The notes: generated from the sequence alone by a model not told the origin. Counted from the first letter of the stretch, positions 1-6,463 are shown. The stretch is 6,722 nucleotides of DNA from CAYJRR01 sp964372275 [NCBI: uncultured bacterium] (GCA_964372275.1 CAYJRR010000051.1:1-6722), one strand, 5' to 3'. Made by a program: numbers and translations.

Positions 1-1
1 G

Positions 2-952
2 AGTCCGCCGCTGGTGGCGGTGATCTACGCCTCTGGCGAGATCGCCGAATGGGAGATCGGGCGCACGCCGTTCTCGGGCGAAGGGGTGGTCGGTTCGAAG
101 ACGGTGGTGCGAGCGCTCGAGCAGGCGGCGTCGGACCCGCGGGTGAAGGCGATCGTGCTGCGCGTCGACAGCCCCGGCGGCTCCGGATTCGCGTCCGACC
201 AAGTCTGGCGACAGGTGGAGAAGACCCGGAAGAAGAAGCCGGTCGTCGCCTCGATGGCAGACAGCGCGGCGTCGGGCGGCTACTACGTCTCGATGGGGGC
301 GAACGAGATCTTCGTCCTTCCGGGGACGATCACCGGATCGATCGGCGTCTTCGCGATCAAGCCGAACGTCGCCGGCCTCTACGAGAAGATCGATCTCAAG
401 AGCTACAACGTGAGCCGGGGCGCGCTGGCCGAGATCCGGACCGCCGACCGTCCGTTCACCCCCGCGGAGCGGGAGGCCCTCGAACGGATCCTCCGCGCCT
501 TCTACGGGGAGTTCATCGCCAAGGCGGCGAAGGGGCGCGAGACGACCCCGGAGAAGATCGACGAGGTGGGACGGGGCCGCGTCTGGCTGGGGGCCGAGGC
601 GGTGGAGCTCGACCTCGCCGACCGCGTGGGGGGCCTGTCGGCGGCGGTCGCCCGCGCCGCGGAGCTGGCGAAGGTCCGCCGCACGGACCTGGCCTGGCGC
701 GAGCTTCCGGAGGAGCCGGGCTTCCTCGAGCAGCTCGAGCGCCGCGAGGTGCCCCCCGAGCTCCGCGAGGCGCTGGCGTCGAGCCCCTTCGGCGCGATGA
801 TGCGCACCGCCGAGCTCGCCCGCGCGGTGGGCGTCGGCCCGCTGCCGTGGAGTCCGATCGCCCGGCTCGAGGGACCGGCCACGGTGCCGCAGCCGGCGGA
901 GCGCGAGAATCGCTGGTGGCCGCTGCCGGTTTCAGCGACCGACGGAACGTAA
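2..952 (+). CDS. sppA: Signal peptide peptidase SppA, 67K type, C-terminal half (5' end outside window)
   Basis: Membrane-bound serine protease of family S49 that degrades signal peptides left in the inner membrane. The frame is open from base 2, so the gene continues leftward; a GTG at 14 lies inside the fold and is not taken as the start. Numbering from that GTG, the family motifs appear in order: the first strand VIYASGEI (3-10), the oxyanion-region segment VDSPGGS (51-57), the nucleophile motif AASGGYY (85-91) with catalytic Ser87 (codon 272-274), then TGSIGVF (107-113). The S49 half closes with the VWLG and AAELAKV blocks near residues 190-220, matching the C-terminal half of E. coli SppA. 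The lysine that follows the serine in short SppA enzymes is not evident: the site reads VSRGALAE. In 67K enzymes the general base comes from the N-terminal half, here upstream. A tail of about 90 residues follows the conserved part. The stop overlaps the convergent gene by 21 bp. Family assignment is secure. Confidence 0.93.
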   Translation, partial: SPPLVAVIYASGEIAEWEIGRTPFSGEGVVGSKTVVRALEQAASDPRVKAIVLRVDSPGGSGFASDQVWRQVEKTRKKKPVVASMADSAASGGYYVSMGANEIFVLPGTITGSIGVFAIKPNVAGLYEKIDLKSYNVSRGALAEIRTADRPFTPAEREALERILRAFYGEFIAKAAKGRETTPEKIDEVGRGRVWLGAEAVELDLADRVGGLSAAVARAAELAKVRRTDLAWRELPEEPGFLEQLERREVPPELREALASSPFGAMMRTAELARAVGVGPLPWSPIARLEGPATVPQPAERENRWWPLPVSATDGT

Positions 953-2224
953 CGAGCGCAGGGGGAGGCGCGACAGCAGCGTCCCCTCGGACGTCCAGAG
1001 CGCGTCGCCGGTCGGGTCGAGGGCGAACGCATCGAACGGGCCTTTCGTCTCGTAGAGGACGTTTCCCGCCGCGTCGAACAGAACCAGGTGCGGCGCCGAG
1101 AGGTCCGCGCCGCGGGCCCCCTCCTCGTCGGCGTCGAAGGCGGCGGCGGCGAACGCCCCCTTCGCGGCGAGGTGGAGCTGGCTCCAGACGCGGGACGGGA
1201 CGTCGCGCGGCCGCGCCGCCGTCCACCGCACCGATCCGTCGGCGCCGAAACAGGTGAGGCGGACCTCGGGCGAGGCGTCGTAGTGCGTCTCGTCCTCCGT
1301 GCGCACGGGGGCGCCGGCGACGAGGAACGACGAGCCGTCGGGGGCGACGGCGATCTCGAGGAGGTGCGCGTCGTCGAACGCCGTCTCCGCCACCCGTGCG
1401 CCTTCGCCGTCGAATACGACGATCCGCCTCCGCCCCGGCTCGGACCCGGAATCGGCGGCGACGATCCGCGAGCCGTCGGCCGCGACGGCGACCGTGCCGG
1501 CGAACGGAACGTCGACCGACCATTGCTTGGCGAGCGTCGCGTCGAGTCGCACCAGCGATCCCCCTCCGAGCGATACGAACCCCCCGCCGCCGGCGATCGC
1601 CGCCACCGCGCCCGACAGCTTCGCCTGCGATCCGATCCGATCGCCGTTCCACCGGAGGAAGGTCGCGGTCGGGGCGCCGGTACCGTCCTCGGCCGGCACG
1701 ACCAACGCCAGGTGATCGCGGCCGGCGACGAGCGCGGCCTCGTCCGGGATCGTCCGCGGGATCGGCGCGGCCTCGGGGCCGGAGGTGGCGAACAGCAGGA
1801 CCGTCGCCGGTGCGTCCGGATCGTCGAGGCGTTCGACCCGGACCGCCGCGTGTCTTCCGTCGGTCGCGAGAAGCCACTCGACCGGCGCCCGTCCCTGGAG
1901 GTCGAGGCGGCGTCGCGCGCGCCCGCGCGTGTCGACGAGATGGACCGTGCTGCGTTTCAGCGCCGTCGCCTTCTCGTTCCAGACGCCGACCGGGATCAAC
2001 GCCGTGGTCATCGCCGCGTCGAACGCCGGTTCGCCGACCTGCGCGTTCTGCGGCTCGTCGGTCCACTCGAGGTACCAGCCGCCGGCGGCATTGCGCTTCT
2101 TGAACGGATCGCGCTCGGTGCCGCCTTTCGAGGCGGCGAACAGGATCGGCAGCGCGGCCGCGAGCGCGACGAGGCCGGCCCTAGGGACGGAGATAGCCGC
2201 CCCCGTGGCCGTGGCCGTGGCCAT
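932..2224 (-). CDS. Exported or membrane-anchored beta-propeller protein, function unknown (430 aa)
   Basis: I do not recognise a named family. The 430-residue product has a hydrophobic stretch at about 17-31 (LVALAAALPILFAA), which could be an uncleaved anchor or a signal peptide; no lipobox cysteine is present. The rest is a series of about seven units of 35-45 residues, each with strands around an x-L-x-D-x-x-G type turn: HLVDTRG (95-101), LLFATSG (143-149), FLRWNGD (189-195), VRLDATL (225-231), VVFDGEG (269-275), TCFGADG (324-330) and VLFDAAG (381-387). This is typical of a seven-bladed WD40-, YVTN- or PQQ-like propeller. No catalytic motif is visible, so a binding or scaffold role is likely. 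The ATG at 2224 is chosen because it sits just before the hydrophobic segment; the frame is open to 2332, but that adds only a low-complexity lead inside the M23 gene. No good ribosome binding site precedes it, so translation is probably coupled to the upstream M23 gene. Coding is confident; the start is moderate. Confidence 0.72.
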   Translation of the reverse strand: MATATATGAAISVPRAGLVALAAALPILFAASKGGTERDPFKKRNAAGGWYLEWTDEPQNAQVGEPAFDAAMTTALIPVGVWNEKATALKRSTVHLVDTRGRARRRLDLQGRAPVEWLLATDGRHAAVRVERLDDPDAPATVLLFATSGPEAAPIPRTIPDEAALVAGRDHLALVVPAEDGTGAPTATFLRWNGDRIGSQAKLSGAVAAIAGGGGFVSLGGGSLVRLDATLAKQWSVDVPFAGTVAVAADGSRIVAADSGSEPGRRRIVVFDGEGARVAETAFDDAHLLEIAVAPDGSSFLVAGAPVRTEDETHYDASPEVRLTCFGADGSVRWTAARPRDVPSRVWSQLHLAAKGAFAAAAFDADEEGARGADLSAPHLVLFDAAGNVLYETKGPFDAFALDPTGDALWTSEGTLLSRLPLRSLRSVGR

Positions 2225-3101
2225 GGTCGTGATCGCGGTCGCCGTCCCCGCCGACCCCGACGCGCGCGCCGCACGGAGGGACGGAGACGTACCGCTCGGG
2301 GTCGACCGAGTAGGCGCGCTCGTAGAACGCATCGAGATTGGGGTTACGGTACGCGTTCGGCGCGCTCCGGGGAACCTCTCGGATCGTCAGGTGCAGGTGC
2401 GGTCCCGTCGAGCGCCCGGTCGTGCCGACCTGCGCGATCATCTGGCCTGCCGCGACCTCGTCCCCCGGTTGGACGCGGATCGACGACCGCCCGTAACGGA
2501 ACTTCCGTCCGCAGCAGAGATGTCCGTAGAGGGCGAAGGTGGCCGAGCCGTCGGGGTGATCGTGGCGGATCACGACGGCGTACCCGTATCCGCGCGTCCG
2601 GCCGGCGCGCACCACCGTGCCCGAGAAGGCCGCGACCAACGGTGTCCCGCCGTCGGCGGCGAAGTCGGTGCCGTCGTGGAAGACCCACCGCCGGTGGAAC
2701 GGATCGCGGCGGTTCCCATACTTGCTGCTCCGACACCCTCCGACGATCGGGACGACGACCGGTCCCAGCGGACTTCCTTCACGCGCCGCCTCCGGCACGA
2801 ACGGCTGCTCCTCGTCGGTGGCGGTCCGCTCGAGCTCGCCCACCTCGCAGACGTAGTCGCTCGAGATCCAGCCGACCTGCTCGTCGACGCGTGCCCGAAC
2901 CCATCTCCCGTTCGGCGAGGTCTCGATCACGTCGATCTCGATCCCCTCCGCGATGGCGCCGACCCGCGTTCCGTGGATCGACGGAATCGACCGGAGGTTC
3001 GCCCCCGAATCACCCGTGCGGCAGATCTCGCGCGGCTCCGCCTGGGCCACCCCCGTGACCGTCGTCAGCAGCAGCCCCCCCAGCAGCCGGCGTCCCCGCA
3101 T
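2181..3101 (-). CDS. Secreted SH3b-M23 family metallopeptidase (peptidoglycan endopeptidase-like)
   Basis: Predicted exported zinc peptidase of the LytM/M23 family, acting on peptidoglycan cross-links. A signal peptide covers about residues 1-21 (RGRR, a hydrophobic core, then VAQA before EPRE). An SH3b domain follows at about 25-84, ending GWISSDYV. The M23 domain spans about 120-245 with all expected residues: HDGTD gives zinc ligands His142 and Asp146, YGHL gives His194, and GPHLHL gives His235 and the third ligand His237. The active site is therefore complete, unlike in LytM-type activator proteins such as EnvC. Six cysteines are present (27, 85, 123, 196, 197, 277), and disulfides are plausible in the periplasm. 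After about residue 285 the protein ends in an Asp/His/Gly-rich tail (HDHGHGHGHG) encoded by a hexamer repeat. An in-frame TAG at 3110-3108 fixes the start at 3101 or later. The 184-bp gap upstream shows no clear promoter. First gene of a pair with the propeller protein. Confidence 0.92.
   Translation of the reverse strand: MRGRRLLGGLLLTTVTGVAQAEPREICRTGDSGANLRSIPSIHGTRVGAIAEGIEIDVIETSPNGRWVRARVDEQVGWISSDYVCEVGELERTATDEEQPFVPEAAREGSPLGPVVVPIVGGCRSSKYGNRRDPFHRRWVFHDGTDFAADGGTPLVAAFSGTVVRAGRTRGYGYAVVIRHDHPDGSATFALYGHLCCGRKFRYGRSSIRVQPGDEVAAGQMIAQVGTTGRSTGPHLHLTIREVPRSAPNAYRNPNLDAFYERAYSVDPERYVSVPPCGARVGVGGDGDRDHDHGHGHGHGGGYLRP
2205..2222 (-). repeat. Tandem hexamer, three perfect copies, in the overlap of two genes
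   Basis: GTGGCC is repeated three times on the plus strand (GGCCAC on the coding strand), with degenerate copies continuing towards 2240. In the M23 frame it encodes His-Gly repeats of the C-terminal tail. In the overlapping propeller frame it encodes Ala-Thr repeats at the extreme N-terminus. A six-base unit can gain or lose copies without shifting either frame. Confidence 0.8.
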
Positions 3102-3285
3102 GAGGCGCTACCAGGGGCAACGTTCGTGCCGCCGACGGACCTCCCATGAAGGTCGAAGGACGTCGCGATTCCAGGGGGTTGGGAGTTTTCGCCACGAGCC
3201 CGGGACGGGCCTTTCCGGGTCGAACACCCCCCAGTGCGACCCATCGAGGCGCAGGTCGTGCGGGGCCCGCGCCGCGGGGAGCGCC

Positions 3286-3711
3286 CTAGGAAACGGGCCA
3301 GTGGTAGAGCATCCCGTAGACCACCACGCCGGTCACCGAGACGTACGACCAGATCGGCAGCGCGTACCGCGTCAGTCGGCGATGCTCCGCGTAGCGACCC
3401 CGGGTCGCGAGGAAGATCGCCCGGAAGACGAGCGGCGGCACGGTGGCGGCGAGCGCCATGTGGCTGAACAGGAGCGCGAGGTAGATCGCCTTCCACGCGC
3501 CGTCGTCGGCGAAGTAGCGGGTGCCGACCAGCGCGTGCCGCGTGAGGTAGCCGGCGAGGAAGAGCCCCGAGGCGACGCAGGCGGCGATCATGCAGTTCCG
3601 GTGCAGCCGGCGGTCGCCGCCGCGAATCGCGCGCCAGGCGACGAAGATCAGCAGGGCGCTGGTGGCGTTGAGCGCCGCGTTGGAGTGCGGAAGGATCTCG
3701 GCCAGCGTCAT
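3286..3711 (-). CDS. DUF420 family membrane protein (CtaM/YozB-like), probable cytochrome oxidase assembly
   Basis: A 141-residue integral membrane protein that closely follows the DUF420 pattern: LPHSNAALNATSA at the N-terminus (8-19 region), LHRN (36-39), TRHALVG (58-63), FSHMALA (82-88), AEHRR with His110, and the closing block PIWSYVSVTGVVVY (119-132). Four hydrophobic segments are visible, around 12-28, 40-57, 75-100 and 118-135. The histidines 9, 37, 59, 84 and 110 lie near membrane edges and could bind metal or haem, which is inference. Members studied in Firmicutes (CtaM/YozB) are needed for maturation of aa3-type oxidases; extending that role here is inference. The ATG overlaps the permease stop as ATGA, and a strong GGAGG at 3721-3717 sits five bases before the start, so the start is well supported. 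It is the last gene of the three-gene operon; no clear hairpin plus T-tract follows the stop. Confidence 0.9.
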   Translation of the reverse strand: MTLAEILPHSNAALNATSALLIFVAWRAIRGGDRRLHRNCMIAACVASGLFLAGYLTRHALVGTRYFADDGAWKAIYLALLFSHMALAATVPPLVFRAIFLATRGRYAEHRRLTRYALPIWSYVSVTGVVVYGMLYHWPVS

Positions 3712-4484
3712 GCGCGCCTCCGGCACGCCCACACCGCCGCTGCGAGCGACGCCGTGGCGAAGGCGCCCACGACCGCCAGCTCGAGCGCGGCGCCGCTGCC
3801 CCCGACCCCCACGCCGGCCGGTATCTCCCCCCCCGACAGCGCGCGCCGGATCCCCTGCACGCCGTAGGTGAGGGGGTTGACCGTCATCGTCCACGAAAGC
3901 AACCGGCTCTCTGACGCGACGGGAAACATCGCTCCGGACAACACCCACATCGGGATCAAGGCGATGCTCATCACCGCGTGGTAGCCCTGCGTCGAGTCGA
4001 GGAACCACGCCAGGAAGAAGCCGAGCGCGGTCAGTCCCGCCGACAGCAGCACCAGGTGCGTGAACAGCATCCCCCACCACACCTCCGCCGGCGGGAAACC
4101 GGCGAGCGGCGCCATCAACAGGAACAGCCCCGCCTGCACCAACGCCACCGTCGCGCCGCCGAGCACCTTGCCGGCGACCAGCGAGGCGCGCGAGGCCGGC
4201 GCGACCAGCACCGCCTGCAGGAACCCGGCGTGCCGGTCGTCGATCACCGACATGGTGCTGAAGATCGAGGTGAACAGCACCACCATCGCGATCACGCCGG
4301 GGAAGAAGTACTCCATGTAGCCGAGGCCTTCGACCCCCGGAACGCGGAACGTCCCGGCCAGCCCGGCCCCGATCACCAGCCAGAAGATCACCGGCTGACC
4401 CAACGCGCCGATCACCCGGCTCCGCTGCCGGAAGAAGCGCGTCAGGTCGCGCCGCCACAGGACCCCGACCGCCGCCGCGCTCAT
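3708..4484 (-). CDS. ABC-2 type transporter permease
   Basis: A 258-residue inner-membrane permease of the ABC-2 superfamily (DrrB/NodJ/YadH-like), the expected partner of the ATPase encoded immediately upstream. An amphipathic start, VLWRRDLTRFFRQRSR (8-23), precedes hydrophobic segments at about 27-45, 58-79, 105-128, 137-163, 170-190 and 232-253, giving six predicted passes. Typical ABC-2 signs include EYFFPGVIAM in the second segment, the DDRHAGFLQAVLVAP loop (82-96), and the NPLTYGVQGIRRAL block (203-215) that precedes the last segment in this family. The start codon overlaps the ATPase stop as ATGA, and its own stop overlaps the DUF420 start in the same way, so all three are probably translated as a coupled unit. 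The frame is open much further upstream, but that region is antisense or out-of-frame to the ATPase. The substrate cannot be read from the sequence. Confidence 0.93.
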   Translation of the reverse strand: MSAAAVGVLWRRDLTRFFRQRSRVIGALGQPVIFWLVIGAGLAGTFRVPGVEGLGYMEYFFPGVIAMVVLFTSIFSTMSVIDDRHAGFLQAVLVAPASRASLVAGKVLGGATVALVQAGLFLLMAPLAGFPPAEVWWGMLFTHLVLLSAGLTALGFFLAWFLDSTQGYHAVMSIALIPMWVLSGAMFPVASESRLLSWTMTVNPLTYGVQGIRRALSGGEIPAGVGVGGSGAALELAVVGAFATASLAAAVWACRRRA

Positions 4485-5506
4485 GCCAGCCCCCGGCCGG
4501 TGATCTTGAGGAAGACGTCGGCGAGCGTCGGACGGCGGAGCGAGACGCTCCGCAGGCGCCCGGCCGGGAGCGACTCCACGATCCGCGGGATCAGCTCGTG
4601 GCCCTGCCGCCGCTCGAGCGTGACCGTTCCGCCGACGACGGTCGCCGGCCGATCGAAGCGCGCGGAGAGCTGGGCCGCGAGCCCCTCCGGGTCGTCGGCC
4701 TCGATCGTCAGCACATCGCCGCCGACGTGCTTCTTGAGCTCCGCCGGTGTGTCGCAGGCGACGATCCGCCCCCGGTCGAGCACCGCGATCCGATCGCAGC
4801 GCTCCGCCTCCTCCGGCCGGTGGGTCGTCACCAGAGCCGTCATTCCGCGCGCCCGCTCGGCGGCGATCCGCTCCCAGACCTTCAGGAAGGTCGTCTGGTC
4901 GAGCCCCTGCGTCGGTTCGTCGAGCACCAGGATCTGCGGGGCGTGGAGCAGGGCCCGCGCCACTTCCAGCCGCCGCCGCATCCCCCCGCTCAACCGTTCC
5001 ACCGGCTCGTCCGCGCGGCCGGCGAGATCCATCCACCGGAGCGCCTCGTCGACGCGCCCGAGCGCCTCGCGTCGCGGAACGGCATGGAGCGCCGCGCCGA
5101 GGACCAGGTTCTCGCGGGCGGTCAGCTTGTCGTCGAGGCTCTTGCTCTGGAACACGACGCCGTAGCACGCGCGCACCGCCGGATCGGTCGGCCGGGCGAC
5201 CCGCCCGTCGACCCGCATCTCCCCCGCGTCCGGCGCGAGCAGTCCGGTCAGGAGGTGGAAGAGGGTCGACTTTCCGGCGCCGTTCGGCCCCAGGAAACCG
5301 AGCACCTCGCCGGGCGCCGCGTCGAAGTCGACGCCGTCGACGGCGACGCGTTCCCCGAACCGCCGCGTGAGCCCGCGCGCCGTCAGCCGCGGCACCACCG
5401 CCGCCCAGATCGGCGCGGGCGGCGAAACCGGGAGCGATCGTTCGGGGACCGTGGCCCCGTCTCTGCTCGTCGGACCTCGTCGGGAAGTGGCCGCTTCGCT
5501 GCCCAT
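4481..5506 (-). CDS. ABC transporter ATP-binding protein (DrrA/NodI/CcmA-like subfamily)
   Basis: Cytoplasmic ATPase that powers the ABC-2 permease encoded next. All nucleotide-binding motifs are intact in the 341-residue product: Walker A GPNGAGKST (73-81), Q-loop Gln120 in VVFQSKSLDDKLTARENL, signature LSGGM (172-176), Walker B ILVLDE (192-197) followed by PTQGLD, and switch His229 in TTHRPEEAE. The C-terminal TLADVFLKITGRGL (327-340) is characteristic of DrrA-like exporters. The ATG at 5506 is preferred because GAGGT lies four bases upstream and the strong terminator at 5524-5555 makes the ATG at 5578 unlikely. The first 36 or so residues are low-complexity and lie outside the ABC fold; a GTG at 5398, just before PRLTARGLTRRFGE, is an alternative start giving about 305 residues. 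The stop overlaps the permease start (ATGA). Function and frame are secure; the start is moderate. Confidence 0.92.
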   Translation of the reverse strand: MGSEAATSRRGPTSRDGATVPERSLPVSPPAPIWAAVVPRLTARGLTRRFGERVAVDGVDFDAAPGEVLGFLGPNGAGKSTLFHLLTGLLAPDAGEMRVDGRVARPTDPAVRACYGVVFQSKSLDDKLTARENLVLGAALHAVPRREALGRVDEALRWMDLAGRADEPVERLSGGMRRRLEVARALLHAPQILVLDEPTQGLDQTTFLKVWERIAAERARGMTALVTTHRPEEAERCDRIAVLDRGRIVACDTPAELKKHVGGDVLTIEADDPEGLAAQLSARFDRPATVVGGTVTLERRQGHELIPRIVESLPAGRLRSVSLRRPTLADVFLKITGRGLA

Positions 5507-5509
5507 CGG

Positions 5510-5514
5510 ACCTC
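5510..5514 (-). promoter_or_regulatory. Ribosome binding site of the ABC ATPase gene
   Basis: On the minus strand GAGGT occurs just before the ATG at 5506, with GAGG ending four bases upstream. The spacing is somewhat short but usable. It supports 5506 over the downstream GTG at 5398, which has no comparable site. Confidence 0.5.
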
Positions 5515-5523
5515 GGTTCGGTG

Positions 5524-5555
5524 AAAAAGAGACGGGCGGCCGAGAGCCGCCCGTC
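5524..5555 (-). terminator. Intrinsic terminator of the cupredoxin lipoprotein gene
   Basis: A perfect 10-bp inverted repeat (5531-5540 with 5546-5555, GC-rich, five-base loop CGAGA at 5541-5545) is followed on the minus strand by TCTTTTTC (5530-5523). This is a textbook rho-independent terminator for the gene ending at 5588. A smaller 5-bp hairpin, GCTCG/CGAGC, lies between that stop and the terminator at 5562-5576. The T-tract ends about 17 bases before the ABC ATPase start codon, so the site may also set how much transcription enters that operon. Confidence 0.88.
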
Positions 5556-5587
5556 GTCCTCGCTCGCCTCACGAGCACGCCGTCGTC

Positions 5588-6370
5588 CTACATCGTTTCG
5601 GCGCCGCTGTAGTCGAAGCCGATCGTGGCGGGCTTGCCCTCCTCGATCGTGACGTCGGCGGTCTTGACGCCGTACTTCTCGTGCCACGCCTCGATCGTGT
5701 ATTTGCCGGCGGGCAGCTCGATCTTGGCCGTCCCGTCCTCGGCGGTGACGCCGAAGTAGGGGTTGGCGTTGACCACCGCGAAGCCGGTCATCCACGGATG
5801 GATGTCGCACTTGAAGGTGATCAGTCCGTTGTCGACGCCGAACTCCTTCGTGCTCTTGTCGAAGGAGCCGGGGGCGTTCATGGCGCGGTTGAAGATCGTC
5901 TCGTCCCCCTTGAAGGTATGGACGTTGTGGCCGGTGGCGTCGGAGCTCTTCACCGTGATCGTCTGCCCCGCGACCGCCGCGATGACCCGCGGACGGTACA
6001 TGCAGTCCTGCTGGTCGATGACGACCGGCGTCGCCGGGACCTCGACCGCGTGCGACTCCGCCCCCTTGATCACGCGCACCACGACGTTCTGCAGCTTGCC
6101 GTTGGTGACGATCACCTCTTCGGAGAGCATGTTCTTCGAGCAGAAGGCGTCCGCCTCGCGCTTCAGCTTCGCGCGCGCCGGCGCGGTGCCGGTGAAGTTC
6201 ACCGTCGCGGTGAGGGTCGTCTTCGGACCCGCCGGCGCCGCCGCCGGAGCCGCCGCCGTCTCGGTCGCCGGCTTCGCGGCCGGCGCGCTCTGGGTGGACT
6301 CACCACCCTTGCTGCAAGCGGAGACCGCGAAGGTCGCGACCGCCAGTGCTGCGAGGATTCTCGAGTTCAT
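5588..6370 (-). CDS. Cupredoxin-like lipoprotein with carboxypeptidase-regulatory-type C-terminal domain
   Basis: A 260-residue envelope lipoprotein, probably copper-binding. Residues 1-19 form a lipoprotein signal ending in lipobox VSAC, with Cys19 as the lipidation site. An Ala/Pro-rich linker runs to about residue 50. A cupredoxin-like domain covers about 51-200: HNVH at 148-151 and KCDIHPWM at 187-194 supply the likely type 1 copper ligands His148, Cys188, His191 and Met194. Two further cysteines, Cys77 (DAFCSKN) and Cys123 (QQDCMYRP), could form a disulfide. Residues 202-255 (PYFGVTAEDGTAKIELPAGKYTIEAW region) resemble a carboxypeptidase-regulatory-like beta-sandwich, a known pairing in this family. 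The ATG at 6370 is chosen because it begins the signal peptide, has AAGGAG ten bases upstream, and lies downstream of a good promoter; the frame runs open to 6496, beyond that promoter. The gene has its own terminator, so it is probably monocistronic. An electron-carrier or copper-handling role is inferred. Confidence 0.88.
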   Translation of the reverse strand: MNSRILAALAVATFAVSACSKGGESTQSAPAAKPATETAAAPAAAPAGPKTTLTATVNFTGTAPARAKLKREADAFCSKNMLSEEVIVTNGKLQNVVVRVIKGAESHAVEVPATPVVIDQQDCMYRPRVIAAVAGQTITVKSSDATGHNVHTFKGDETIFNRAMNAPGSFDKSTKEFGVDNGLITFKCDIHPWMTGFAVVNANPYFGVTAEDGTAKIELPAGKYTIEAWHEKYGVKTADVTIEEGKPATIGFDYSGAETM

Positions 6371-6380
6371 CGTCGTGATG

Positions 6381-6386
6381 CTCCTT
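6381..6386 (-). promoter_or_regulatory. Ribosome binding site of the cupredoxin lipoprotein gene
   Basis: AAGGAG on the minus strand ends ten bases before the ATG at 6370. The match is strong and the spacing slightly long. It fixes the start at 6370 rather than the in-frame ATG at 6496. Confidence 0.7.
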
Positions 6387-6408
6387 GCTTGGGGATCGCC
6401 CCGTCTCG

Positions 6409-6421
6409 TCGGAAATTCCGA
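6409..6421. promoter_or_regulatory. 13-bp palindrome near the lipoprotein transcription start, candidate operator
   Basis: TCGGAA-A-TTCCGA is a perfect palindrome of 6-bp arms around one central base. It lies about 13 bases downstream of the -10 element of the minus-strand promoter, where a bound repressor would block transcription. AT-rich centres are rare in this GC-rich sequence. No regulator is identified, and a chance palindrome is possible. Confidence 0.4.
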
Positions 6422-6434
6422 GCGTTCGACGCGG

Positions 6435-6463
6435 CTTCTAGCACCCACCCCCGGACCGGTCAA
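6435..6463 (-). promoter_or_regulatory. Sigma70-type promoter of the cupredoxin lipoprotein gene
   Basis: On the minus strand TTGACC (6463-6458, 5/6 match to the -35 consensus) is followed after exactly 17 bases by TAGAAG (6440-6435, 4/6 match to the -10 consensus). Transcription would start near 6428, giving a leader of about 58 nt before the ATG at 6370. It shares its -35 sequence with the divergent tRNA promoter. Confidence 0.6.

Noticed and set aside
513-2066. 517-codon minus-strand frame inside the propeller gene
   Set aside because: It is Arg-rich low-complexity sequence in another frame of the propeller gene and carries no recognisable motif.
1088-3058. 656-codon open frame on the plus strand across the propeller and M23 genes
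   Set aside because: It is Arg/Gly-rich with no domain pattern and lies antisense to two genes with clear protein features; GC-rich codon bias opens such frames.
3102-3285. Possible small gene, promoter or terminator between DUF420 and the M23 gene
   Set aside because: Short frames here are low-complexity; GC-rich hairpins such as those near 3205-3232 and 3263-3280 lack a T-tract, and no -35/-10 pair with proper spacing stands out.
5507-5578. Earlier ATPase start at 5578
   Set aside because: It would place a strong intrinsic terminator inside the coding sequence, and it has no homologous protein sequence to support it.
4485-5810. Upstream extension of the permease frame, open to 5810
   Set aside because: It overlaps the ABC ATPase in another frame, and the permease ATG at 4484 with its ATGA overlap and family-like N-terminus is clearly the start.
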